Origin: Burkholderiales bacterium RIFCSPLOWO2_02_FULL_57_36
Lineage (GTDB): Bacteria > Pseudomonadota > Gammaproteobacteria > Burkholderiales > Burkholderiaceae_D
NCBI GenBank assembly: GCA_001770855.1
Contig: MESE01000081.1
Coordinates: forward strand, 1 to 64,000
Direction: 5' to 3'
DNA: 64,000 bases
The first letter of the stretch is position 1, and the number at the start of each line of letters is the position of its first letter. The position numbers and the translations under genes are program-made. Below are positions 28,322 through 37,814 of this stretch, piece by piece. The notes under the pieces are model-generated. The model worked only from the letters and a program-made list of their open reading frames with translations, searched no databases and had not been told where the DNA came from.

Positions 28322-28867
28322 AATCTCAATAATTCCACGTTGCAAATATGTTTATAGGACATTGCCCGAAAGTGTCTGTTGTACTTGATGTTACAACACA
28401 ATTTCCTGAAAACAGGTTTTGTGCAAGGATGCAAATTACCTACTGATCAGAATATATTGTATTACGGCAATATTATAACATAATTTCAAAAAGGCAATAA
28501 AAAAGATGCTTTTCGAGCAAATGTTGTTGTGTTAACCATTCAAATTATAACGGCATTCAATTATTTTAATATTCTTCGGATTTTCTTCTCTGGCTGGCGT
28601 CAAGTACTGAGCCGATACATGGTTTGCATTGAATCAACTTATCTTATCCAATCAAACTAATAGTACTTTGATAATTCACAACCACCGAAGATTGAGGAAA
28701 AGGTTGATAAAGCAAATACTTTATTTTCTTCTCCGATAACATTGTTCGGGAAAAGTTTCTTCGATTGCCGAATTAATAAAAAATATAAAGACAATTGCGA
28801 TGCTTGTATAAAGCATCGCGCATACATGCAGGGAAAAATTGCAGTGGATTGATTCGACGCAGAGCGG
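28322..28867. promoter_or_regulatory. AT-rich gene-free region with inverted repeat upstream of the Xre-like gene
   Basis: About 545 bases with no credible gene and far higher AT content than the flanks. A perfect inverted repeat TGTTGTA (28377-28383) - 8 bases - TACAACA (28392-28398) lies 56-77 bases upstream of the regulator start, and related half-sites (TTGTATTA, TTATAACA, TGTTGTGT) are scattered from 28455 to 28540. It probably contains the regulator promoter; the rest may be a remnant of acquired DNA. Confidence 0.4.
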
Positions 28868-29470
28868 CTACGGTTTCTCAATGGGCACGCCTGATAACGG
28901 ATCTGCCGCCCTTATTCGATCACAAAGGTGGTCCCAGCCTGCATTGCCCAGACGACGCAGGGTCGCGATATTTTTTTCAAAAATCTCTGAAGCTTCCGGG
29001 AACGCGGCTACTGCAGCATCGATACTTGCTTCGCGCAACAAGTGAAGTATTGGATAAGGTGAACGGTTGGTGCAATTATCGATATCGTCCGGTTCTGTCC
29101 CGGCAAATTGGTAATGCGGATGGAAACTGGCAATTTGAAATTTCCCCGTCAATCCCAGCTTCTCGACGACCGTATCGGCAACGTCCAGGAAATCGTTATA
29201 GTCCAGGAAATCAGTCAATGCTTGCGGATGAATCAGCAAGCTTGTATCCAGCGTTGCCGGGTCGGCGTCGCGCAGAATTTCCAGTTCTGAAATGAGTGCA
29301 GTGCATAATTCTTCAGCTGTCTTGGCATCGCTGACGGCATACCGGATCTGGTTTTTTACATAGACCGCTTTGGCAAACGGACACAGGTTCAAGCCGATCA
29401 CGGCATGGACAAGCCAGGCTTGGGTTTCCGCAATGACCTTCATTTCATCGATGGTTTGAACTGGGCTCAT
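28868..29470 (-). CDS. DUF1415 family protein
   Basis: A 200-residue cytoplasmic protein that matches the DUF1415 pattern: ETQAWLVHAVIGLNLCPFAK near the N-terminus, DFLDYNDFLDVADTVVEKLG in the middle, and IASFHPHYQFAGTEPDDIDN with NRSPYPILHLLREAS. The family is common in proteobacteria and has no established function. The conserved Cys in NLCPFA and the His pair in FHPHYQF may bind a metal or cofactor; that is speculation. It stands alone between the AT-rich region and yaeQ. Confidence 0.88.
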   Translation of the reverse strand: MSPVQTIDEMKVIAETQAWLVHAVIGLNLCPFAKAVYVKNQIRYAVSDAKTAEELCTALISELEILRDADPATLDTSLLIHPQALTDFLDYNDFLDVADTVVEKLGLTGKFQIASFHPHYQFAGTEPDDIDNCTNRSPYPILHLLREASIDAAVAAFPEASEIFEKNIATLRRLGNAGWDHLCDRIRAADPLSGVPIEKP

Positions 29471-29651
29471 TAGTGCGTTACCGTTTAAAAAAATCGGGGT
29501 TATAAATTGGCTTTAAGGCACGCCATCAGGGTAATTGTGCGCGCGAATTCAAAGATATGCATATTCGAATTGCAGTACTGAGCGGGTAAATCGGATATCC
29601 TTCGGCATCCCGATGCATTGCCCCAAAAATCAATCAACACCACGAGTCAAT

Positions 29652-30206
29652 ATGGCCATCAAGGCAACCATTTTCAAAGCCGAGCTGCAAATCGCGGACA
29701 TGGATCGTCACTATTATCAGGATCATGCGCTGACTATTGCGCGCCATCCGTCGGAAACCGACGAAAGGATGATGGTCCGGTTACTGGCTTTTGTGCGGCA
29801 CGCCGATCCAGCCTTGAATTTCGGCAAAGGACTGAGTGATGTGGATGAACCCGATCTTTGGAAAAAAGATTTGACCGGCGCCATCGACCTCTGGATAGAA
29901 GTCGGCCAGCCCGATGAAAAGCGCATCCTTAAGGCCTGTGGCCGCGCCGCACAGGTTATTGTCTATAGCTATAGCAGCAACAGCAGTATTTGGTGGAGCC
30001 AGATCAGCAACAGGGTAGAGCGTGCCAGGAATTTGACGGTGATCAATTTGCCTTCGGCGATCAGCCTGGCTTTGGCCAAGTTGGCACAGCGCAGCATGCA
30101 GCTGCAATGCACGATCCAGGACGGACAGACTTGGTTGACCGGCGATGGCGAAACCGTCCAGCTTGATCTGACGCTGCTGAAGGCGCCAACGGAATACCAG
30201 CGCTAA
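29652..30206 (+). CDS. yaeQ: YaeQ family protein
   Basis: A 184-residue YaeQ protein; the start at 29652 gives the family N-terminus MAIKATIFKAELQIADMDRH, and the open frame upstream to 29535 is not conserved-looking. The fold is PD-(D/E)XK nuclease-like, with DLWIEVGQPDEKRILKACGR matching the core where the catalytic residues lie. Cellular role is not settled. Its last 4 bases overlap the convergent end of mltB. Confidence 0.92.
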   Translation: MAIKATIFKAELQIADMDRHYYQDHALTIARHPSETDERMMVRLLAFVRHADPALNFGKGLSDVDEPDLWKKDLTGAIDLWIEVGQPDEKRILKACGRAAQVIVYSYSSNSSIWWSQISNRVERARNLTVINLPSAISLALAKLAQRSMQLQCTIQDGQTWLTGDGETVQLDLTLLKAPTEYQR

Positions 30207-31306
30207 CGGCTGCGCGCAGTCCTGACTGCGCGACCAAGATCAATGACCGACATTGCGTAAAAAAAACTGCGATTGTATTTGGTGATCGCGAAAAAGTTGT
30301 TCGTGCCGAGCCAGTATTCCGTCGGCTCCAGGCCGTTTTGCAGGTCGACCAGACCGTACGGCATATCGGACGGGAGCTCCATTGCGGGGGAGACGCCTGC
30401 TGCCTTCAATTCTTCGAGCGTAAATTTGGCTTCCAATCCTTGGCCGATGAATGCTTCCCAGATGTTGCTGTCGGCCGCGACCGATACGGGAAACGCCGTC
30501 GGTTCGCCGGACTTCCATCCATGCTGTACCAGAAAGTTCGCAACGCTGCCGATCGCATCCACCGGAGAATCGCGTAAATCGATCTTGCCGTCGTTGTTGA
30601 AATCGACTGCAAAGCGGCGAATGCTGCCTGGCATGAACTGCGGCCAGCCGATCGCGCCGGCATAGGAGCCGAGCAGTGAAAACGGATCGATTGCCGACTC
30701 CCGAGCAAACAGCAGCGTATTTTCCAGCTCGCCGCGGAAATAGCGCATGCGCGCCGACCGATTCGGTGTGTCAGGATAGGCGAACGCAAGTGTGGTCACG
30801 GCGTCCATCACGCGGAAATTGCCTGTGTTGCGGCCATACACCGTTTCGACGCCGATGATGCCGACAATAATGTCGGCAGGTACGCCGAATTGCGTTTCGG
30901 CGCGTGCCAGCGCGTCCGCGTGCTCATCCCAAAAAGCCACGCCGGCCGCGATACGAACCGGATCGATGAAACGGGCGCGGTATGCTTGCCAGTTTTTCGG
31001 CCGTCCGGGCGGCGCCGGCTTCATCAATTGAATCGCTCGATCCACGTATTGCACTTTTCCGAGTGTTGCTTCCAGTTCGGTACGGTCGAATTCATGCTTG
31101 GCCGCCATCTGATCCAGGAAGTCGCTGACCTCCTTCCATTGTGCGAAGTTGGCGAATTCGCCGGCATCTTGCTGTTGCAGCGACACTTTGCGCACCTGCA
31201 CAGCAGGTTTTTTGAGTGAAGCAGCATTCGCGTCGCCGATGACGGCAACAAAAATCGATAGCGCCGATAAGCTGACAGCGAATTTGGAAAAAATTGAAAA
31301 ATGCAT
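30203..31306 (-). CDS. mltB: Membrane-bound lytic murein transglycosylase B
   Basis: A 367-residue lytic transglycosylase that cleaves the MurNAc-GlcNAc bond with 1,6-anhydro product. A signal peptide covers residues 1-27 (ending DANA). No lipobox Cys is visible, so it may be soluble periplasmic rather than a lipoprotein. The catalytic Glu sits in IIGVETVYGRNTG; further Slt35-type motifs are GSYAGAIGWPQFMPGSIRRF and DLRDSPVDAIGSVANFL, and NNDGKIDL resembles the EF-hand calcium site of Slt35. Its ATG directly abuts the stop of the upstream transglutaminase-like gene, making it the last gene of the moxR operon. Confidence 0.92.
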   Translation of the reverse strand: MHFSIFSKFAVSLSALSIFVAVIGDANAASLKKPAVQVRKVSLQQQDAGEFANFAQWKEVSDFLDQMAAKHEFDRTELEATLGKVQYVDRAIQLMKPAPPGRPKNWQAYRARFIDPVRIAAGVAFWDEHADALARAETQFGVPADIIVGIIGVETVYGRNTGNFRVMDAVTTLAFAYPDTPNRSARMRYFRGELENTLLFARESAIDPFSLLGSYAGAIGWPQFMPGSIRRFAVDFNNDGKIDLRDSPVDAIGSVANFLVQHGWKSGEPTAFPVSVAADSNIWEAFIGQGLEAKFTLEELKAAGVSPAMELPSDMPYGLVDLQNGLEPTEYWLGTNNFFAITKYNRSFFYAMSVIDLGRAVRTARSR

Positions 31307-33370
31307 TTATTTGGATTCTGCTAAAAGCGACTGGAGTCGGGAAACAAGCGCAGAAGAATTTTTCTGCGCAGCCTTGCTGGTGTCGGGCGAGCCATATCGG
31401 ATTGATTCATAGAGTTCCAGAAAACGCGCCGCGGCGGTTTTCTGAACCGGGTTGAGCGGTGACGATGCCGATGTCAGGCGCATTGCATAGGCGCGCGGGC
31501 CTTCGTGTTTGGCGGGTGCGCAGCCACGCCGCGCCATTTGCCGGCACAAAGCCTGGTACAGCCTGTCCACTGGATTGAGTTTTTGACGATTCCTCGTCAA
31601 AGGCAACGCCACCACCGCCGTCACGATGGCGCCTAATCCGAACATCAGGCCGGTCAGCGTGCGCCAATCCACATTGTCGAAGCCGAGTGACTGTATCAGA
31701 CTTCTTTGCCGGTCAGGCGTGTAATTCAGCACCCATTGATTCCATGAGTTTGTCACTGCATCCCAGTTGTGCCGCAATTCGCGCAGTGCTTTCATCCAGG
31801 CGCCTGGCGTGCGATCCAAAGTGATCAATCCGCCAAACAGCCGGGGTGGAATTGCACCGGCCAGGTTTCGTTCGACGCGTTCCGGCGCAACTGCCGCAGT
31901 CGGATCGACCCGGGTCCAGCCGCGATTTTTCAGCCAGACCTCGGCCCATGCATGCGCATCGGACTGGCGCACGGTCATGAACCCGTCCACGGTATTGATT
32001 TCGCCGCCTTGATAGCCTGTCACTACCCGCGCCGGAACGCCGAGCGCGCGCATCAACACCACAAAGGCGCTCGCATAGTGTTCGCAAAATCCGGCCCGGG
32101 TCGAGAATAGAAAATCATCGACCGCATGTTGCCCGAGCAGCGGAGGCTCCAATGTATAACTGAATTTTTCCTGCCTGAAGTATTTGAGAATTGCATCGAC
32201 TGCTTCCGTATCGCCACGCAGATGAGACCTTAGCCGGCCTGCCAATTCAAGTGTTTGCGGATTGTATCCGCGCGGCAGTTCAAGCCATTCGCGTAGGACC
32301 GCATCGGATGCGTTAGGTTGCAATTCATATTCAACATAGGATTCCGCGTCGTAGCGTATGCGTTGGCCGATTGGCTTTCTTGTCAATATTTGCAGTTCCA
32401 CGGAAAGACGCGACGGATTGTCGGTCACTTGCGGCGCGGTCAGCGGCATCTCCAGCGCAAGCAGCGCGCGGCGTCCGTTGGGTTCAAGTGTGACTTGGTA
32501 ACGGATTGGTTCGCCGCGCGGTGCAATGGCGACCGGTCCGGTGAAATTCATGCGGGCTTGCAACGGCGTCCAGGTGCGGCCGTCGTAAGCGCCAAACACC
32601 GGTCCGCGCCAATATAAGTTGGCGTTCGGCGGCGGTTTATCAATGAATTTCGCGCGAAACGCGATTTCGCCCGATAGTGCAAGCTCCGAGATATTGCCCG
32701 GCGACATACTGTCCGATAGTCCGCTGCGCGCCGATTGCGCATCGCCGGGCAAGCCCCATAACGGGCCCTGGATGCGCGGGAAAAGGAGGAACAAAACCAG
32801 CGTGAGCGGAATCGCAAGCGCGACGATCAGCGTTCCGAGCGCGAGACGGCGCTTCAATGGCGGCGCTGTTCCGGTATATTGAAATGACAATTGTGCAGTC
32901 AACATCAACACGACCGCCGCGACCATCATGGCCGCGGCGAGGATCGACTGCGAATAGAAAAAGCTCGCGAGCATCAGGAAGAAGCTCAGGAACACGATCA
33001 CGAACAGATCGCGCTTGGCCCGCATCTCAAGCAGCTTGAATGCAAGCAGCAGCACGAGCATGGTCACACCTGCTTCCTGACCGAAAAACGTCTTGTAGGT
33101 CCAATAGACGCCGCCCATCGCGAGGATGGAAATCGGCAGCAGTATCCATCTCGATGGCATCCGGTTGCCTCGAAAAGTGATCCAGGTGCGCCACAGCAGC
33201 AACGCCGCGCAGACCGTCGTGGCCCATATCGGCAAATGCGTAACATGCGGCGCGAGCACCATCACGCATGCCGCAAGCAGTAGAAGCGTGTCGGCCTTGT
33301 CGCGCGACATCGGGCGCATCGCGCGCTGCAGGAATGCGGTGGAGGCGGACGGTGCGGAGCGCATTTTCAT
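31307..33370 (-). CDS. tgpA: TgpA-type transglutaminase-like membrane protein
   Basis: A 687-residue protein with an N-terminal DUF3488 membrane region of five or six helices (for example DTLLLLAACVMVLAPHV and VTMLVLLLAFKLLE), a periplasmic transglutaminase-like domain with catalytic Cys in RAGFCEHYASAFVVLMRAL, His in SDAHAWAEVWL and Asp in TRVDPTAAV, then another membrane helix near residue 570. TgpA of Pseudomonas aeruginosa is essential; the function is presumed cell-envelope related. The ATG at 33370 overlaps the DUF58 stop by one base (TGATG), so the longer frame from 33406 is not used. Confidence 0.92.
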   Translation of the reverse strand: MKMRSAPSASTAFLQRAMRPMSRDKADTLLLLAACVMVLAPHVTHLPIWATTVCAALLLWRTWITFRGNRMPSRWILLPISILAMGGVYWTYKTFFGQEAGVTMLVLLLAFKLLEMRAKRDLFVIVFLSFFLMLASFFYSQSILAAAMMVAAVVLMLTAQLSFQYTGTAPPLKRRLALGTLIVALAIPLTLVLFLLFPRIQGPLWGLPGDAQSARSGLSDSMSPGNISELALSGEIAFRAKFIDKPPPNANLYWRGPVFGAYDGRTWTPLQARMNFTGPVAIAPRGEPIRYQVTLEPNGRRALLALEMPLTAPQVTDNPSRLSVELQILTRKPIGQRIRYDAESYVEYELQPNASDAVLREWLELPRGYNPQTLELAGRLRSHLRGDTEAVDAILKYFRQEKFSYTLEPPLLGQHAVDDFLFSTRAGFCEHYASAFVVLMRALGVPARVVTGYQGGEINTVDGFMTVRQSDAHAWAEVWLKNRGWTRVDPTAAVAPERVERNLAGAIPPRLFGGLITLDRTPGAWMKALRELRHNWDAVTNSWNQWVLNYTPDRQRSLIQSLGFDNVDWRTLTGLMFGLGAIVTAVVALPLTRNRQKLNPVDRLYQALCRQMARRGCAPAKHEGPRAYAMRLTSASSPLNPVQKTAAARFLELYESIRYGSPDTSKAAQKNSSALVSRLQSLLAESK

Positions 33371-34362
33371 CAGGCGCCCTCGTATAACGCAAGCGCCTGC
33401 AGGCACGCTTCCTGATGCGCGGGGCCGAGTGCCGCGGGAAAGTTAATATGGGCGAGCCGGAATGCGTAAGGCAAGCCGCGCATTTCGGCTTCGACTACCC
33501 AACTGGTCAATCGCGATAGCTTCGATTCGAGATCCATGCCGTGCGGGAGCCGGGAAAAATCCAGTTGCAGCTCACTTGCTGCGCCGCCTTCGAAGTGTTT
33601 GCTGACCAGCGTTCCACCCGCCTCGGTGCCGAGCCTGGCGATCTGTCGCCAGGCGAGCCGCTTCATGGAATCGCCCGCCTGATAAGCGCGGATGCCGGCA
33701 AAATCGTCATGTCCGGCGCTGCCCTGTCCGTCTTCCTGTATCTCGCTGATGGCGGGCAGCGGCGGGGCATTGTTTTCCGGACGCGGATAGACCAGGGCTT
33801 TTGCATCCGGCTGCCAGTAACTCCAGGCGCGCAACAGGCCGAGCGGGAAACGTGTCTGCAATCGGACTCTGGGTGCCTGCAGCCGGCCTCGCTGCCGTGC
33901 CGGTGCGCTCAACACGATCCGGCACGTCCCGTGCCCGGGAACGTCTGCCGCCTGTGCCAGATCGGGTAAGCCTTCTCCGATGAATCCCAGCCAGATCGCG
34001 TAGCGGTCGTGTTTGCGGCGGTTGATCAGGTGCAGTTCGAATTGCGCTTCTTCGCCGGCAAACACCGCGGGCGCGCGGCCGGCCGCCAGGTACAGGTGGG
34101 CCAGGTTGCGAAAGGTAAGATGCATGTCGATCACCCCGCAGCCGGCGATCAGGAAGGTGAGGGCAAAGCCCAGGCCCAGACTGTAATTGACCGAGCCGAT
34201 GAACAGCACGACCAGCATTACCCCCAGGCCTAGTCCCGGTTTGGTCGGGACAATGAATACCCGGCGCTGGTTGAGGAACGCTTCGCCCGGCTCCGCGCCG
34301 CGCAGCTGGAATAGCCACTTGTTGGTGGCTTTGATAAAAGCGTTTTGCAGCGTCCGAAGCAT
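33370..34362 (-). CDS. DUF58 domain protein
   Basis: A 330-residue protein with two membrane helices near the N-terminus (GLGLGVMLVVLFIGSVNYSL, and an adjacent helix) and the DUF58 core GHDDFAGIRAYQAGDSMKRL, followed by AWRQIARLG. DUF58 proteins are vWA-like partners of MoxR ATPases. It begins 10 bases after moxR and is coupled to tgpA by TGATG, which is the normal MoxR-DUF58-TgpA arrangement. Confidence 0.92.
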   Translation of the reverse strand: MLRTLQNAFIKATNKWLFQLRGAEPGEAFLNQRRVFIVPTKPGLGLGVMLVVLFIGSVNYSLGLGFALTFLIAGCGVIDMHLTFRNLAHLYLAAGRAPAVFAGEEAQFELHLINRRKHDRYAIWLGFIGEGLPDLAQAADVPGHGTCRIVLSAPARQRGRLQAPRVRLQTRFPLGLLRAWSYWQPDAKALVYPRPENNAPPLPAISEIQEDGQGSAGHDDFAGIRAYQAGDSMKRLAWRQIARLGTEAGGTLVSKHFEGGAASELQLDFSRLPHGMDLESKLSRLTSWVVEAEMRGLPYAFRLAHINFPAALGPAHQEACLQALALYEGA

Positions 34363-34372
34363 GAATCAGTGC

Positions 34373-35293
34373 TCAGACGCCGACGGATTTCATGAGCTGC
34401 AGCACCAGGTCGCGGCTTCCCAATGCGGCGCCGCCGGTCGACTTTATCGGGCGCAGCCGGTGGGCTGTGACCGGAACCAATACCGCCTGCACATCTTCCG
34501 GAATCACATGGTTGCGGCCCTCCATCGCAGCCCATGCGCGCGATGCCTGCAGCAAGGCAATCGCCGCGCGCGGGCTCATGCCTTCGGCGAACATGCCATT
34601 CTGCCGTGACGCTTGCGCCAGCGCCTGTACATAATCAATCAATGCGCTGGAGGTGTGTATCTGTTTGAGCGCGGCTTGCGCCGTGTCCAGCTCAACCGGC
34701 TGCATGGCGGTGCGCAATTCGCGCAACATGATGCGGCGATCTTCTCCCAGCAGGAGCGCGCGCTCCGCCGTGGCATCCGGATATCCCAGCGAGATGCACA
34801 TCAGGAACCGGTCGAGCTGCGACTCCGGAAGCTGGAACGTGCCGATCTGGTGGGTTGGGTTTTGTGTCGCGATGACAAAAAAAGGCGCCGGCAAGTCGCG
34901 TGTGACGCCATCGGCGCTGACTTGGCGCTCTTCCATTGCTTCAAGCAACGCGGACTGGGTTTTCGGCGTTGCGCGGTTGATCTCGTCGGCCAGCAATACC
35001 TGGGTAAATATCGGGCCGGGGTGAAACGCAAATCCGTTTTTCTCACGGTCGAATATCGAAATGCCCACGACGTCGGCCGGCAGCAAGTCGCTGGTAAACT
35101 GGATGCGGTTGAACTTCAATCCCAGCGAGACAGCCAGCGCGTGCGCCAGCGTGGTTTTCCCGACGCCCGGTACATCCTCGATCAATAAATGACCGCCCGA
35201 CAACAGGCACACCAGCGATTGCCTGATCTGCAAATCTTTGCCGACGATGATTTGACTGACTTGTTTGGCGACGGCATGGATTTTTTCGAACAT
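34373..35293 (-). CDS. MoxR-family AAA+ ATPase
   Basis: A 306-residue AAA+ chaperone-like ATPase. Walker A is PGVGKTTLAHAL (~42-53), Walker B is VLLADEINRA, sensor 1 lies in FFVIATQNPTHQIGTF, followed by QLDRFLMCISLGYPD. MoxR ATPases help activate or assemble substrates with vWA-type partners, here the DUF58 protein. AGGAAAC precedes the ATG. It heads the four-gene operon moxR-DUF58-tgpA-mltB. Confidence 0.93.
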   Translation of the reverse strand: MFEKIHAVAKQVSQIIVGKDLQIRQSLVCLLSGGHLLIEDVPGVGKTTLAHALAVSLGLKFNRIQFTSDLLPADVVGISIFDREKNGFAFHPGPIFTQVLLADEINRATPKTQSALLEAMEERQVSADGVTRDLPAPFFVIATQNPTHQIGTFQLPESQLDRFLMCISLGYPDATAERALLLGEDRRIMLRELRTAMQPVELDTAQAALKQIHTSSALIDYVQALAQASRQNGMFAEGMSPRAAIALLQASRAWAAMEGRNHVIPEDVQAVLVPVTAHRLRPIKSTGGAALGSRDLVLQLMKSVGV

Positions 35294-35485
35294 GGGTTTC
35301 CTGGTACGAGGTGTTGGCGATTTACGCGATACGAAACGATAGAGACGCGCTCATTCTGACCTACAATTGAGTAATCGCAAACAGCAAGGATTCGCGCCGA
35401 CAGCGGGAAAGAAGTATGCGCATTCTTTTTTCGCTAAACTTGTGGGATTCTATTCGAGAACACCAATGACGTGCTTCACCAGCTC

Positions 35486-36472
35486 ATGAAAACCGGCTTT
35501 TACACCCATCCCGATTGTAAACGCCACGAAATGGGATCGTGGCATCCCGAATCGCCTGCACGGCTGCAGGCGATTGAAGATCAACTGATTGCAAGCCGTA
35601 TCGACGGATTATTGGATTACCGCGAAGCGACTTCCGCCGACCTGACCGAAATTGCGCGGGTTCACAGCCCCGGCGCCATCGCATTGATCCGGGATAACGT
35701 ACCGAAACCCAGGCTGGCGTTGGCGGGCGACGATCCCGGTGCGGCCGCGGCACGGCATGCGGGCTACTATCCCCTGGATGGCGATACGTCGCTCAATGCC
35801 TATAGCTGGCGGGCGGCGCTGCAGGCGGCCGGCGCGGCGATCGCGGCAACCGATGCGGTGATTGCAGGAGATCTCGACAATGCATTTTGCGCAATCCGCC
35901 CACCCGGCCACCACGCCAGGCCAACCGAACCGATGGGATTTTGCCTGTTCAACAATGTTGCGATCGCAGCCAGGCACGCGCTCGACGTATACGGTTTGCA
36001 ACGCGTGGCGATCGTCGATTTCGATGTGCACCACGGCAACGGTACCGAGGAAGCATTTATCGATGAGCCGCGGGTGCTGATGGTGAGCTTTTTCCAGCAT
36101 CCTTTTTATCCGTATACCGGTGTTGGAAGTGATGCCCGCATCCATCGAAATGCAGTCAATGTACCGGTGCCGGCTTATACCAAAGGCGATGCCATACGCC
36201 AATTGGTGTCCGAACAATGGTTGCCGGCGCTGCATGCGCATCGTCCGGAAATGATCTTCATCTCGGCCGGATTCGATGCTCATGCGGAAGACGATATCGG
36301 ACAGTTGGGGCTGGTCGAAAGCGATTATGCGTGGATTACCCGGCAAATCATGGCGATTGCGAAACAATATGCGCACGGCCGGATCGTCAGCTGTCTGGAA
36401 GGCGGTTACAACCTGTCAGCGCTCGGGCGTAGCGTGGTTGCCCACGTGAAGGCTTTGGCAAGCCTGGATTGA
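35486..36472 (+). CDS. Histone deacetylase / acetylpolyamine amidohydrolase family protein
   Basis: A 328-residue zinc amidohydrolase of the arginase-deacetylase fold. ATG 35486 is chosen (KTGFYTHPDCKRHEMGSWHP at the N-terminus); a GTG at 35471 is in frame. Catalytic signature: IRPPGHHA (tandem His), IVDFDVHHGNGTEEAF (zinc Asp and His) and SAGFDAHAEDDIG (second zinc Asp). Bacterial members deacetylate polyamines or acetylated small molecules; some act in acetoin utilisation. The substrate is not clear from the sequence. It is divergent from the moxR operon. Confidence 0.9.
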   Translation: MKTGFYTHPDCKRHEMGSWHPESPARLQAIEDQLIASRIDGLLDYREATSADLTEIARVHSPGAIALIRDNVPKPRLALAGDDPGAAAARHAGYYPLDGDTSLNAYSWRAALQAAGAAIAATDAVIAGDLDNAFCAIRPPGHHARPTEPMGFCLFNNVAIAARHALDVYGLQRVAIVDFDVHHGNGTEEAFIDEPRVLMVSFFQHPFYPYTGVGSDARIHRNAVNVPVPAYTKGDAIRQLVSEQWLPALHAHRPEMIFISAGFDAHAEDDIGQLGLVESDYAWITRQIMAIAKQYAHGRIVSCLEGGYNLSALGRSVVAHVKALASLD

Positions 36473-36557
36473 ATTCGGGGTATTTCCCGCCGCGCGGGAA
36501 CGGCAAGCGCCTGCTAGCGAGTAAAATGGCGCCTTGATTCCGCAAAATAAGTTACGC

Positions 36558-37466
36558 ATGTCTATCCAATGGTACCCAGGTCACATGAACGCCGCCCGCA
36601 AAAAGGCGGCGGAAGCCATGGAAAAGACCGATATGGTGATCGAAGTACTCGACGCCCGGCTGCCGCAGGCAAGTTGCAATCCGATGATCGAACAGCTGCG
36701 CGTGTTTCGCCAGCGCCCGTGCCTGAAAATTCTGAACAAGAGCGATCTGGCCGATCCGGTCGCCACGCATACCTGGCTGGAACACTACAACAAGCAAAAA
36801 GGCGTGCACGCGGTCGCGCTCAGTTGCAAGAAGCCGGCCGACGTTGCGAAAATTCCCGGATTGAGCCTCAAGATCGCGCCGCATCGCGGCACGCCGTTGA
36901 AGCCGCTACGCATCATGATCATGGGCATTCCCAACGTCGGCAAGTCGACTTTGATGAATGCCTTGCTCAAGAAAAGAGTCGCGAAGGTCGGTGATGAACC
37001 GGCGGTGACCAAGATGCAGCAGCGTTTGTATCTTGGCAATAACATGGTGTTGATCGATACTCCCGGCATGCTGTGGCCCAAGATCGAGCATCCGAGCGAC
37101 GGCCTGATGCTTGCGGCCAGCCATGCGATCGGCAGCAATGCGCTGATTGAAGAGGAAGTGGCGACCTTTCTTGCCGATGTTCTGTTAACCCGTTATCCGC
37201 AGTTGATTGCGGCGCGCTATGGCTTTGCGACGGAAGGCATCGATGGCGTCAGCGTGATCGAAGGTGTCGCCAAGCGCCGCAATTTACGCTTGAAAGGCGG
37301 CGACCTCGATCTTGAAAAGGCGGCGCATACATTCCTGCAGGATTACCGCACCGGTGCGCTGGGGCGCATCAGCCTGGAAACGCCGGTGAGCCGCGCTGCG
37401 CTGCTGGGGAGCTATCAACCGGCGCCGAAGCTGGGTCTGGAAGCAGAGGCCGAACGCGAAGAGTGA
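36558..37466 (+). CDS. ylqF: Ribosome biogenesis GTPase YlqF (RbgA)
   Basis: A 302-residue circularly permuted GTPase for late 50S assembly. MSIQWYPGHMNAARKKAAEA is the family N-terminus; the TTG at 36534 is an unlikely earlier start. The G motifs come in permuted order: LNKSDLAD (G4), then SCKKPAD (G5), then GIPNVGKSTLMNAL (G1) and IDTPGMLWPKI (G3). The C-terminal domain is helical. The gene precedes the injection-system operon in the same direction with 348 bases between. Confidence 0.94.
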   Translation: MSIQWYPGHMNAARKKAAEAMEKTDMVIEVLDARLPQASCNPMIEQLRVFRQRPCLKILNKSDLADPVATHTWLEHYNKQKGVHAVALSCKKPADVAKIPGLSLKIAPHRGTPLKPLRIMIMGIPNVGKSTLMNALLKKRVAKVGDEPAVTKMQQRLYLGNNMVLIDTPGMLWPKIEHPSDGLMLAASHAIGSNALIEEEVATFLADVLLTRYPQLIAARYGFATEGIDGVSVIEGVAKRRNLRLKGGDLDLEKAAHTFLQDYRTGALGRISLETPVSRAALLGSYQPAPKLGLEAEAEREE

Positions 37467-37814
37467 TGTGGTTTTGACTTCCGCTACATAGAGCGGTTTG
37501 CGTATGAATGTACCGGCCGCACTCTCCCCCGATGTAAATTCTTCCTCATCCCTCCTGCCGCCGGGAAACGAAATCCTTTCCCGCCCGATTCCAAACGCCG
37601 CATTCCGTGTCGCGGCGGAATTCAATGTGCCTCATGCAATTCAATCGCTGCAATCGCGCAGGGTTTTATTGGGCATGTTTGCGCAAAAACAAAATAACGG
37701 ACCGGCATTGCCAATATTTTAACAACTCAGTTACAAGCAAATTAACAATGAAATTCCAGGGGAGTTCAGGGCGGTAGTCATTCATCGGTCGCCATTATCG
37801 AGAAGGAGTGCAGC
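37467..37814. promoter_or_regulatory. Leader and probable promoter region of the contractile injection operon
   Basis: The 348 bases after ylqF should hold the main promoter of the long downstream operon. The proximal part (37500-37680) contains an open 72-codon frame from ATG 37504 without a ribosome binding site and with no recognisable features, which I do not call. The distal part (37680-37790) is AT-rich (for example CCAATATTTTAACAACTCAG) and is the best promoter candidate. A strong AGAAGGAG (37800-37807) precedes the sheath gene. Confidence 0.45.

Noticed and set aside
37504-37722. 72-codon open frame before the sheath gene
   Set aside because: No ribosome binding site, no recognisable features; likely part of the leader.
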